Positions 7,936 to 18,191 of a stretch of 64,000 bases of DNA are shown here, piece after piece. The notes below the pieces were generated by a model. That model worked only from the letters and a program-made list of their open reading frames with translations, did not search any database and was not told the DNA's origin. This DNA comes from Sphingobium soli. GTDB lineage: Bacteria; Pseudomonadota; Alphaproteobacteria; Sphingomonadales; Sphingomonadaceae. Within the stretch, counting starts at the first letter, position 1. Each line of letters starts with the position of its first letter. The translations under genes and the position numbers were made by a program. The DNA is taken from positions 124,001 to 188,000 of the forward strand of contig NZ_JAJGNP010000003.1 in the NCBI RefSeq assembly GCF_020782245.1, written 5' to 3'.

Positions 7936-10347
7936 ATGCCCGTCACGCTCCCCCCCATTATCGGCAACTGGTTCGACGCGCGCGGCTGGCGTCCGCGCCG
8001 GCATCAGATGGAAATGCTGGCGGCGGCACGGCAGGGCGATCATGCGCTGCTGGTCGCGCCCACCGGCGCGGGCAAGACGCTGGCCGGCTTCCTGCCGACG
8101 CTGGCTGATCTTATCGACCATCCCACCGAGGGCCTGCACACCCTCTATGTCTCGCCGCTTAAGGCGCTAGCCGTCGATGTCCGGCGCAACCTGCTGACGC
8201 CGATCGAGGAAATGGGCCTGCCCATCCGCGTGGAAACCCGCACCGGCGACACGCCCTCCGACCGAAAGGCGCGGCAGCGCGCCCGCCCACCGCAGATATT
8301 GCTCACGACGCCCGAATCGCTGTCCCTGCTGCTCAGCTATCCTGACGCACAGATCATGTTCGCCCATCTGCGGACAATAATCGTCGATGAAGTTCATGCC
8401 TTTGCCACCCAGAAGCGCGGCGACTTGCTCAACCTGTCGATGGCGCGGCTTCAGACGATCAACCCCGATCTGCGCCGTGTCGCTCTGTCCGCGACGGTCG
8501 CCGATGTCGATGCCTATCGCGCCTGGCTCGCGCCTGATGGCGATATCGGCACGGTGACGCCGGTGCTGGGGGAGGCTGGCGCGGACCCCCATGTCGCCAT
8601 CCTCATTCCCGAAGGTCGCGTTCCCTGGTCGGGCCATTCGGGCCGCTATGCCGCCGCGCAGGTCATGGCGGAAATCCAGTCACGCGGCACCACCCTGATC
8701 TTCTGCAACACCCGCGGGCTTGCCGAACTCATCTTCCAGGATCTCTGGTCGGCCAACGACGCGAACCTGCCGATCGGCATCCATCATGGCAGCCTGTCGA
8801 TCGAGGCGCGACGCAAGGTGGAGAGCGCGATGGCGGCGGGCAAGTTGCGCGCGCTGGTCGCGACCGCCTCACTCGACCTCGGCGTCGATTGGGGCAATGT
8901 CGATTGCGTCATCCAGATGGGCGCGCCCAAGGGCAGCTCGCGCCTGCTCCAGCGGATCGGCCGCGCCAATCACCGGCTCGACATGGCCTCGCAAGCGATC
9001 CTCATCCCCGGCAATCGCTTCGAATATCTGGAAGCGCGCGCCGCGCTCGACGCGGTGGAGGCGGGCGAACGCGACGCCGATGATTTCCGTCCCGGCAGCC
9101 TCGACGTGCTGGCCCAGCATGTCATGGGGCTTGCCTGTGCCGGGCCGTTCCGCGCGGAGGATTTGCTCAAGGAGGTGCAATCCGCCACGCCCTATAGCGC
9201 GCTGACCGCCGAAGCGTTCGATCATGTCCTTCACTTCATCGAAGGCGGGGGGTACGCCCTGCGCGCCTATGACCGGTTCAAGCGGCTGACCAGAGAACAG
9301 GACGGGACCTGGCGTGTATCCCATCCCCGCTTCATTCAGCAGCACCGCCTGAACGCAGGCATCATCGTCGATCAGCCCGCACTCGCCGTACGCTTCGCCA
9401 ATGGCCGCAAGCTCGGCACTGTGGAGGAAGGCTTTGCCGCGCAACTCCGTCCCGGCGACAGTTTCTTTTTTTCCGGCATGGCGCTGGAGGTCGTGCGCAT
9501 GGACACGAGCGACCTCACCGTGCGCGCCACGTCAAAACAGGCGCGCGTGCCCAGTTGGGGCGGGTCGCGCATGGCGATGTCCACGCGCCTGGCCGACCGC
9601 GTGCGGCATTTCCTGGCCGAACCGCAGGAATGGCATCGCTTTCCGCAGGACGTGCGCGAATGGCTGGAAATGCAAGAGGCCCGCTCGGTCCTGCCGCAGC
9701 CGGGGCAATTGCTGATCGAAACCTTCCCGCATGAGGGGCGGCATTATCTCGTCTGCTACAGTTTCGAAGGCTGGAATGCGCACCAGTCGCTCGGCATGTT
9801 GCTCACGCGCCGCATGGACGCGCAGGGGCTGATGCCACTGGGCTTCGTCGCCAACGACTATGCGCTGGCGGTCTATGGCCTCAAGCCCGTCACTGACCCC
9901 AGGAGCCTGTTTTCGGCTGACATATTGGACCATGAATTTATCGACTGGGTCGAACAGTCAAGCCTGCTCAAGCGCGCCTTTCGGGATGTGGCGGTCATTT
10001 CGGGCCTCATCGAACGGCAGCATCCGGGCAAGCGCAAAACCGGGCGGCAAGTCACCTTCTCCACCGACCTCATCTATGATGTGCTGCGCAAATATCAGCC
10101 TGATCATCTGCTTATCAAGGCGGCCTGGGCGGACGCCCGCGCGCGCATGACCGACGTGGGGCGTCTGGGCGACCTGATCGACCGCGCGGCGACCACGATG
10201 CTGCATATCACACTGGATCGCGTCAGCCCGCTCGCGGTGCCGGTGCTGATCCTGATCGGGCGCGAGCAGGTGGCGCAACAGGCGGCCGAGGACGCGCTGC
10301 TGATGGAGGCCGAAGCGCTGGTCAACGAAGCGATGCGCGCGGATTAA
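7936..10347 (+). CDS. Lhr-like DEXH-box helicase (ligase-associated type)
   Basis: An 803-residue superfamily 2 DNA helicase with the Lhr core. Motif I is APTGAGKT, motif II is DEVH, motif III is SAT, and motif VI is QRIGRANHR. The C-terminal part (RPGDSFFFSGMALEVVRMD, then GGSRMAMSTRLADRVRHFL, then DRVSPLAVPVLILIGRE) fits the class called ligase-associated DNA damage response DEXH helicase. I prefer the ATG at 7936 because the family begins just before the xxWFxxRGWxPRxHQ motif. An in-frame ATG at 7864 would add 24 residues. The usual partners (ATP-dependent ligase, MBL-fold exonuclease, PdeM-like phosphoesterase) are not adjacent. Confidence 0.88.
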   Translation: MPVTLPPIIGNWFDARGWRPRRHQMEMLAAARQGDHALLVAPTGAGKTLAGFLPTLADLIDHPTEGLHTLYVSPLKALAVDVRRNLLTPIEEMGLPIRVETRTGDTPSDRKARQRARPPQILLTTPESLSLLLSYPDAQIMFAHLRTIIVDEVHAFATQKRGDLLNLSMARLQTINPDLRRVALSATVADVDAYRAWLAPDGDIGTVTPVLGEAGADPHVAILIPEGRVPWSGHSGRYAAAQVMAEIQSRGTTLIFCNTRGLAELIFQDLWSANDANLPIGIHHGSLSIEARRKVESAMAAGKLRALVATASLDLGVDWGNVDCVIQMGAPKGSSRLLQRIGRANHRLDMASQAILIPGNRFEYLEARAALDAVEAGERDADDFRPGSLDVLAQHVMGLACAGPFRAEDLLKEVQSATPYSALTAEAFDHVLHFIEGGGYALRAYDRFKRLTREQDGTWRVSHPRFIQQHRLNAGIIVDQPALAVRFANGRKLGTVEEGFAAQLRPGDSFFFSGMALEVVRMDTSDLTVRATSKQARVPSWGGSRMAMSTRLADRVRHFLAEPQEWHRFPQDVREWLEMQEARSVLPQPGQLLIETFPHEGRHYLVCYSFEGWNAHQSLGMLLTRRMDAQGLMPLGFVANDYALAVYGLKPVTDPRSLFSADILDHEFIDWVEQSSLLKRAFRDVAVISGLIERQHPGKRKTGRQVTFSTDLIYDVLRKYQPDHLLIKAAWADARARMTDVGRLGDLIDRAATTMLHITLDRVSPLAVPVLILIGREQVAQQAAEDALLMEAEALVNEAMRAD

Positions 10348-10355
10348 ATATTCTA

Positions 10356-11093
10356 TTACAATCCATTGATAGCTGCGAAGGGATCGTCGCTCGCGTCCTC
10401 GTTCCAGCGATATTCGGCCCGGTCGGCGACCCATTGCGCCAGCACCTTGCCATAGAGCTTGGCGATCAGCGCGAGCGCCATGTCGGTGCCGGCGGACACC
10501 CCCGACGACGTGATGAAGCGGCCATCCTCCACCCAGCGCGCATGGGGCACCCAATGCACCTCCTTGCCTTGCGCGGTAGCCCATTGCCACGCCATCTTGT
10601 TGCTGGTGGCGCGCACACCGTTCAACAGCCCTGCCTTCGCCAGCAGTCCCGATCCGGTGCAGATGCTCGCCACTTGCGGCGTCGCCTCCGCAAGCCGCTT
10701 CATCGCGCCCAGGAACGCCGGATTGTCGACCTCCCGCCGCGTGCCCGATCCGCCCGGCACCATCACAATGTCCAGCTTGGGCGCGTCGGCAAAGCTCACA
10801 TCGGCAACGGTCTTGGGACCAGTGCGGCTCGCGACCGGCCCCGCCTTCTCGGCAATCAGCACCGTATCGACGCGGTCATTGATCATGCCGAACATTTCCA
10901 GCGGCCCGAACACATCGAGCAGCTCAAACCCCTCGAACACCACCATGCCCAGCGTCTTGCGCGGCCCTTGCGGCGGCACCGGCGGCGTGCCGGTAACGGG
11001 CGTGGCGGCGGTCGACGGGGTCGGCGCGGCCGCCATCAGCGCGGACCCGATGAGCAGGTCGCGGCGCGACGGGGTGATGGGCGGCATGGGCAT
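10356..11093 (-). CDS. DJ-1/PfpI family protein with Tat-type signal
   Basis: A 245-residue protein with an N-terminal twin-arginine motif (S9-R10-R11-D12-L13-L14) and a hydrophobic stretch, so export by Tat is likely. The rest is a DJ-1/PfpI (class I glutamine amidotransferase-like) domain: TLGMVVFEGFELLDVFGPLE at the start, the presumed nucleophile Cys in SICTGSGLLAKAGLLNG, and a late helix GVSAGTDMALALIAKLYG. This resembles the domain of isonitrile hydratase and GlxA regulators, but it has no HTH domain. The function is unknown. It is convergent with the helicase, with only 8 bases between. Confidence 0.8.
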   Translation of the reverse strand: MPMPPITPSRRDLLIGSALMAAAPTPSTAATPVTGTPPVPPQGPRKTLGMVVFEGFELLDVFGPLEMFGMINDRVDTVLIAEKAGPVASRTGPKTVADVSFADAPKLDIVMVPGGSGTRREVDNPAFLGAMKRLAEATPQVASICTGSGLLAKAGLLNGVRATSNKMAWQWATAQGKEVHWVPHARWVEDGRFITSSGVSAGTDMALALIAKLYGKVLAQWVADRAEYRWNEDASDDPFAAINGL

Positions 11094-11129
11094 GATCGCA
11101 TCTCCTTTCCTTCCTCAACGATTGGCGGA

Positions 11130-11642
11130 TCAGAAACCGCGATCCTCTTCGCGGTCCCCTCCGCATCCCTTGTACACGCCCTGCGCAAAGGCGATCTGCA
11201 CCCGGTCGGACCAGAGCGCGTCGCTCATTCCGTCACTGCACGGCCCCTCGCTGATCGTCATGGTAAAGCCGTCGCCCAGATAGCGCAGCGACTTGCTGTC
11301 CATTTCCTGGCGCACGCCGTAGCGGAGAGGCGGTGCATCTGGCCGCTCCAGCACCGCCGTCGCGCCCCGCACGGTTACAGCCCAAAAGGGTTCGGTGCCA
11401 ATGGCGCGATAGTCGGGCGGAGATGGATCGCGCGCTGATGTTCCACGTGAAACCAAAGGCTTGGCCGGTGGCGCAACCGACGTCGACCTGTCGCCTTCGT
11501 TGTCGGACTTTGCGGGCTCCGTGGTGATCGGCGCGCGCACCACTTCCGCTTCGCGCTCGATCCCGGCCGCGTTCACCACCGCCCTCGGCTCGTCCCCGCA
11601 CCCGGCCGATAGCGCCAGCAGCAGCAGAGCCGCCAGCCTCAT
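11130..11642 (-). CDS. Lipoprotein, COG3650-like
   Basis: A 170-residue lipoprotein with signal peptide MRLAALLLLALSAGC and the lipid-attached Cys at 15. After a low-complexity linker, the domain has YRAIGTEPFWAVTV and ends with SEGPCSDGMSDALWSDRVQ and YKGCGG. That pattern, with two or three Cys that could pair, matches the small exported COG3650-type domain near MliC/heat-inducible proteins. I set the start at 11642, where ATG overlaps the tag stop codon as ATGA. A start at 11669 would put extra residues before the signal. It is the last gene of the gyrB-tag-lipoprotein run. Confidence 0.72.
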   Translation of the reverse strand: MRLAALLLLALSAGCGDEPRAVVNAAGIEREAEVVRAPITTEPAKSDNEGDRSTSVAPPAKPLVSRGTSARDPSPPDYRAIGTEPFWAVTVRGATAVLERPDAPPLRYGVRQEMDSKSLRYLGDGFTMTISEGPCSDGMSDALWSDRVQIAFAQGVYKGCGGDREEDRGF

Positions 11643-12199
11643 CCCGCCACCGCCTCGCGTCGGAAGCAATCCGCCGCATGGTCGTTCACCAGCCCCGTCG
11701 CCTGCATCCAGGCGTAAACGATCGTCGGGCCGACGAATTTGAAACCGCGTTGCTTCAGATCCTTGGAAATAGTCTCCGACAGCGCCGTTTTCGCCGGAAA
11801 GGATCGCCCATCATTGCGGATCGGCTGCCCGTCTACGAACGCCCAGGCATAATCCGCGAAATCCTCGCCGGAATCGCGCATCGCGCCAAAGATGCGCGCG
11901 CCGGCAATCGTCGCTTCTATCTTCGCGCGCGCCCGCACGATGCCGGTATCGCCCATCAGCCGCTCGACATCGGCCGGGCCGAACGCCGCCACGCGGTCTG
12001 GATCGAACCTGGCAAAGGCAGCGCGAAAGGCGTCCCGCTTGCGCAGGATGGTGATCCAGGACAGCCCCGCCTGAAACCCCTCCAGCATCAGCATTTCCCA
12101 CAACATGCGGGAATCGCGCTGCGGGACGCCCCATTCCTCGTCATGATAGGCGCGATAAAGCGGGTCGGTGCCGCACCAGCTGCACCGGACCGGCCCCAT
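11639..12199 (-). CDS. tag: DNA-3-methyladenine glycosylase I
   Basis: A 186-residue base-excision repair enzyme that removes 3-methyladenine from DNA. It aligns along its whole length with E. coli Tag: YRAYHDEEWGVP, MLEGFQAGLSWITILRKR (with the catalytic Glu), then RGFKFVGPTIVYAWMQATGLVNDH. Likely zinc ligands are the N-terminal Cys, the His in YHDEEW, and the His and Cys in NDHAADC. It starts 1 base after the gyrB stop codon, so it is probably co-transcribed with gyrB. I see no SOS box in front of it. Confidence 0.95.
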   Translation of the reverse strand: MGPVRCSWCGTDPLYRAYHDEEWGVPQRDSRMLWEMLMLEGFQAGLSWITILRKRDAFRAAFARFDPDRVAAFGPADVERLMGDTGIVRARAKIEATIAGARIFGAMRDSGEDFADYAWAFVDGQPIRNDGRSFPAKTALSETISKDLKQRGFKFVGPTIVYAWMQATGLVNDHAADCFRREAVAG

Positions 12200-12200
12200 C

Positions 12201-14738
<2,538 letters not shown>

Positions 14739-14794
14739 CTAAAGCGAAACATGGCGTCTTTCCCCCGCGTCCCGCCCGGTCTATCACGCTTTCC

Positions 14795-15277
14795 ATGCGC
14801 ATTGTCCCTGCCCTGATGCTGGTCCTCGCCGCCTGCTCGCAAAGCAACGACGTCTATGAGGAATTGCCCAACAGTTCGCTCGCGGGCGCGCCGCGGGAGG
14901 TGGTGCCCGACAGCCGGATCGAATCCACGCTGGCGCGGCTGGTGACGATCGGCGAGGATGGCCCGCGCCTCGACGCTTGCGGGGTGATGGGGCAGGTGAC
15001 GCGCGCGGGCGGCAATGGTCTTGCCTTGCGCGCCGCGCCTTTTGCCGAAGCCAAAAGCGTCGCAACCCTGGAGGAGGGCGCGCGGCTGCATGTCTGCACG
15101 CGCAGCATCGACCAGAAATGGCTGGGCGTCGTCGTGCGCCCGGCTCCGGCGGACGGTGACGGCACCCCGGCCGTCGATTGCGGCGTGTCCTCGCCGGTGG
15201 ACCGCAAACAGGCCTATGAAGGGCCGTGCGCCAGCGGCTGGGTCGCCAGCGCCTATGTCCGGCTGATCGCGGGATAG
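14795..15277 (+). CDS. Lipoprotein with SH3-like domain
   Basis: A 160-residue lipoprotein. The signal peptide is MRIVPALMLVLAAC with Cys14 as the likely lipidated residue. After a linker, residues 60-158 look like a bacterial SH3 fold: GNGLALRAAPFAEAKSVATL, then GARLHVCTRSIDQKWLGVVV, then GWVASAYVRLI at the end, which is the typical closing strand of these domains. Such domains often bind peptidoglycan, but no substrate is evident here. It is divergent from gyrB (86 bases between starts) and lies 97 bases upstream of yggT. Confidence 0.75.
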   Translation: MRIVPALMLVLAACSQSNDVYEELPNSSLAGAPREVVPDSRIESTLARLVTIGEDGPRLDACGVMGQVTRAGGNGLALRAAPFAEAKSVATLEEGARLHVCTRSIDQKWLGVVVRPAPADGDGTPAVDCGVSSPVDRKQAYEGPCASGWVASAYVRLIAG

Positions 15278-15374
15278 GCGCGGGCCTGCCCTTCGCCAAA
15301 AGAGCCAGCACATGGCTTGTCCCGGCCCCTGCGCCTCGGCTAGAGCCGGGGGCAACGCTTTTACGGAGACCCTT

Positions 15375-15665
15375 GTGGCCTACGCGCTTTATCAGATCAT
15401 CGTCATCCTGCTCGACGTGCTGTGGTGGATCATCATCATTCAGGCGATCATGAGCTGGCTGATCGCCTTCAACGTCGTCAACATGGGCAATGACTTCGTG
15501 CGCACCGTCATGGTCGCGCTCGACCGGATGACCGCGCCCATCTACAACCCCATTCGCCGGGTGATGCCGGACTTGGGCGCGCTCGACCTGTCGCCGATGG
15601 TGGTGCTGCTCGCCATCCTGATCATCCGCCAGGCCATATTGCCGCCGCTCTTCGGCTTCGTGTGA
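15375..15665 (+). CDS. yggT: YggT family membrane protein
   Basis: A 96-residue protein with two hydrophobic helices (about 3-28 and 72-94) around the conserved YggT loop DRMTAPIYNPIRRVMP. YggT proteins are small inner-membrane proteins linked to osmotic protection and cell-envelope organisation, with no known catalytic role. I chose the GTG at 15375, with GGAG 6 bases upstream at 15365-15368. A longer frame from 15312 would add an implausible polar leader. It overlaps the next gene by 4 bases. Confidence 0.88.
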   Translation: MAYALYQIIVILLDVLWWIIIIQAIMSWLIAFNVVNMGNDFVRTVMVALDRMTAPIYNPIRRVMPDLGALDLSPMVVLLAILIIRQAILPPLFGFV

Positions 15666-15985
15666 CGGCCTGGAGCCGATCGGGCGCGGATCTGCTGCTG
15701 GCGATCCGCCTGACGCCCGGATCGGCCCGGCAGGAGATCGGTGGCGTCTGGCGTGATGACAGGGCCGCGCCGTGGCTTACCGCAAGGGTGCGCGCAGTGC
15801 CGGAAAAGGGCCGCGCCAACGCCGCGCTCATCGCCCTGCTGGCGCAGGCGCTGGATTGGCCGAAAAGCGCAATTATGCTGGAATCGGGTGATAGCAACCG
15901 GCTAAAGCGGCTGCGGATCATCGGCGGCGGCGGGGCGCAGGACCGACTGGTGGCCTGCATCGAACAGTGGATGGAACAGATATGA
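15662..15985 (+). CDS. yggU: DUF167 (YggU) family protein
   Basis: A 107-residue small cytosolic protein of the YggU/DUF167 family. It has [19 protein letters not shown], the strongly conserved stretch [20 protein letters not shown], and [11 protein letters not shown]. The family fold is known but not the function. The start is GTG, overlapping the yggT stop codon (GTGA). yggT and yggU are paired in many proteobacteria, which supports both calls. The next gene, folD, overlaps its stop codon in turn. Confidence 0.88.
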   Translation: MTAWSRSGADLLLAIRLTPGSARQEIGGVWRDDRAAPWLTARVRAVPEKGRANAALIALLAQALDWPKSAIMLESGDSNRLKRLRIIGGGGAQDRLVACIEQWMEQI

Positions 15986-16878
15986 GCATCGGCAAGATCA
16001 TCGACGGCAAGGCGTTCGCCGCCAGCCTGCGCGAACGGATCGCGCAGGCGGTCCCGGTTTTCGTGGAACAGGCGGGACGTAAGCCGGGCCTGGCGGTCGT
16101 GCTGGTGGGGGAAGACCCGGCGAGCAGCGTCTATGTCCGCTCCAAGGGCAAGATGACGGTCGCGGTCGGCATGGACAGTTTCGAGTTCAAGCGGCCCGCC
16201 ACGATCGGCCAGGACGATCTGCTCGACCTGATCGAGGAACTCAACCAGGACGAACGGGTCGACGGCATCCTCGTCCAGCTGCCGCTGCCCAACCATATCG
16301 ACGAAGCCGCCGTGATCGCCGCCATCGATCCGGCCAAGGATGTCGACGGTTTCCACGTCGTCAACGCCGGCCGCCTCGCCACCGGGCAGGAGGCGCTGGT
16401 GCCCTGCACGCCAATGGGCTGCATCATGCTCCTGAAGGATGAACTGGGCGACCTCAGCGGCAAGGAAGCGGTGGTGATCGGCCGGTCGAATATCGTCGGC
16501 AAGCCGATGGCGCAATTGTTGCTCGCTGAAAACGCGACCGTCACCATCGCGCACAGCCGCACCCATGATCTGGCCAGCGTCGTCCACCGCGCCGACATCG
16601 TTGTCGCCGCAGTGGGTCGCCCGGAAATGATCAAGGGCGAATGGATCAAGCCCGGCGCGACCGTGATCGACGTGGGCATCAACCGCGTCCCCGATGACGA
16701 GGATACCGGAAAAAGTCGTATTGTGGGTGATGTCGCCACGGCCGAGGCGCTGGCCCATGTCGGCGCGATCACCCCCGTTCCCGGCGGTGTCGGGCCGATG
16801 ACCATTGCGGTCCTGCTGCGCAACACGCTGGTCGCCGCCCACGCTCGCGCCGGGCTGGCGAAGCCGGACGGCCTGTGA
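15982..16878 (+). CDS. folD: Bifunctional methylenetetrahydrofolate dehydrogenase/cyclohydrolase
   Basis: A 298-residue cytosolic enzyme of one-carbon metabolism that converts 5,10-methylene-THF to 10-formyl-THF in two steps. It has [15 protein letters not shown] (catalytic Lys region), [11 protein letters not shown], the NADP-binding segment [17 protein letters not shown], and the C-terminal [15 protein letters not shown]. The start is the ATG at 15982, overlapping the yggU stop as ATGA. An ATG 15 bases earlier is less likely. It is in the middle of a five-gene coupled operon. Confidence 0.96.
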   Translation: MSIGKIIDGKAFAASLRERIAQAVPVFVEQAGRKPGLAVVLVGEDPASSVYVRSKGKMTVAVGMDSFEFKRPATIGQDDLLDLIEELNQDERVDGILVQLPLPNHIDEAAVIAAIDPAKDVDGFHVVNAGRLATGQEALVPCTPMGCIMLLKDELGDLSGKEAVVIGRSNIVGKPMAQLLLAENATVTIAHSRTHDLASVVHRADIVVAAVGRPEMIKGEWIKPGATVIDVGINRVPDDEDTGKSRIVGDVATAEALAHVGAITPVPGGVGPMTIAVLLRNTLVAAHARAGLAKPDGL

Positions 16879-17519
16879 GCGCGCGGCTCGCCCTGCTGGC
16901 GATCGGTGCTGCGGCCCTGGTCGCGGCCCGCCCGCCAATGCGCTATCAGCCCGATCCCAGCTCTGTGATCGCCGCCGAAATCGCCTTCAACCGGCTGGCG
17001 CAGGACAAGGGACAATGGACCGCCTTCCGTGAAACCGCCGCCGACGATGCGGTGATGTTCGTGCCCGACAAAGTGCTGGCGAAGGACTGGCTCAAGAAAC
17101 AGGCGGACCCGCCGGCATCGGTCAATTGGTCGCCCTCCACCGTCTATGTCTCGTGCGACGGGCGGCTCGCGGCCAGTACCGGCAACTGGAAGCGCCCGGA
17201 CGGATCGGTCGGCTATTTCACCACCATCTGGCGGCGCGACAAGAAGGGGCGCTGGCAGTGGATCCTGGATCATGGCGACACGCTCGCCACGCCGCGCCCA
17301 GCGTCCGATATCCTGTCGGGCAAGGTCGCCACCTGCAAGCGCGCCACCCGGCCCGACGGCCCGCCCGCTAAGGACGGCAAGGACGCGCCGCCTGCCGATG
17401 ACAGCCTGCTCTGGACCGCTGAAGTCGCCCCCGACAAAAGCCGCCGCGTCACCGTCCGCATGTGGACGGGCGCGGCCTATGAAACCGTCATCGACGATAA
17501 CGTAAAGGCCGGATCATGA
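16875..17519 (+). CDS. Conserved hypothetical exported protein, NTF2/SnoaL-like
   Basis: A 214-residue protein starting at GTG that overlaps the folD stop codon (GTGA). A short hydrophobic N-terminus ([14 protein letters not shown]) suggests export or membrane anchoring. Residues 30-150 resemble an NTF2/SnoaL-type fold of the DUF4440 sort: [50 protein letters not shown]. The C-terminal 60 residues are Pro- and Asp-rich, then a basic strand. The function is unknown. It is embedded between folD and marC with overlaps on both sides. Confidence 0.7.
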   Translation: MSARLALLAIGAAALVAARPPMRYQPDPSSVIAAEIAFNRLAQDKGQWTAFRETAADDAVMFVPDKVLAKDWLKKQADPPASVNWSPSTVYVSCDGRLAASTGNWKRPDGSVGYFTTIWRRDKKGRWQWILDHGDTLATPRPASDILSGKVATCKRATRPDGPPAKDGKDAPPADDSLLWTAEVAPDKSRRVTVRMWTGAAYETVIDDNVKAGS

Positions 17520-18133
17520 TCGCCCTGTTCCTGTCCGCCTTCGTCACCTTGTTCGTGGTGATCGACCCGCCCGGCTGTGCGCCCATCTATGCCAGCATCA
17601 CCAACGGCGCCAGCGCGGCGCAGCGCCGGGCCATGGCGGTGCGCGCGGTGGGCATCGCCGCCGCGATCCTGCTGGTCTTTGCTTTGTGGGGCAAACAGCT
17701 GCTCGGCATGCTGGGCATCGAACTCGACAGTTTCCGCATTGCCGGCGGCATCATGCTCTTCATCATCGCGATGGACATGGTGTTCGAAAAGCGCACCCAG
17801 CGGCGCGAGGATCGGGCGCAGAAGATCGCCGATACGCCCGAGGTGGAGGATGTCTCCGTCTTCCCCATGGCGATGCCGATGATCGCCGGGCCGGGGTCGA
17901 TTGCGACGGTGATGCTGCTGATGTCGCGCACCGACGGCTTGATCGAACGCATGGTCGTGCTGGGCGCGGTCGTCGTGACGTTGCTCCTGATGCTTGGCGC
18001 ACTGATCGCCGCGGGGCCGCTGATGGCGCTGCTGGGGCACAAGATCGAAGCGGTCATCACCCGGCTGCTGGGCGTGCTTCTGGCGGCCCTGGCGTCCCAA
18101 TTCGTGATCGATGGGCTGAAAGCCAGCTTCTGA
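17516..18133 (+). CDS. marC: MarC family integral membrane protein
   Basis: A 205-residue polytopic inner-membrane protein with about six helices. It begins with the family's typical FLSAFVTLFVVIDPPGCAPIY and has the repeat-like PMAMPMIAGPGSIATVMLL in the second half. MarC proteins were once tied to multiple antibiotic resistance, but that link is not supported, so the substrate is unknown. Its ATG overlaps the stop of the previous gene (ATGA), making it the last member of the yggT operon. A terminator hairpin follows 22 bases after the stop. Confidence 0.88.
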   Translation: MIALFLSAFVTLFVVIDPPGCAPIYASITNGASAAQRRAMAVRAVGIAAAILLVFALWGKQLLGMLGIELDSFRIAGGIMLFIIAMDMVFEKRTQRREDRAQKIADTPEVEDVSVFPMAMPMIAGPGSIATVMLLMSRTDGLIERMVVLGAVVVTLLLMLGALIAAGPLMALLGHKIEAVITRLLGVLLAALASQFVIDGLKASF

Positions 18134-18155
18134 CCCCGCGCTCGATCGTTGAATG

Positions 18156-18187
18156 AAAAAGGGCGACCCGTCTGGGCCGCCCTTTTT
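18156..18187. terminator. Bidirectional rho-independent terminator (marC / M1 peptidase)
   Basis: A perfect 10-bp stem (AAAAAGGGCG at 18156-18165 with CGCCCTTTTT at 18178-18187) encloses a 12-base loop that can itself add three base pairs. The A run on one side and T run on the other make it work in both directions. It lies between marC (ending 18133) and the convergent M1 peptidase (ending 18192). Confidence 0.9.
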
Positions 18188-18191
18188 CTTG

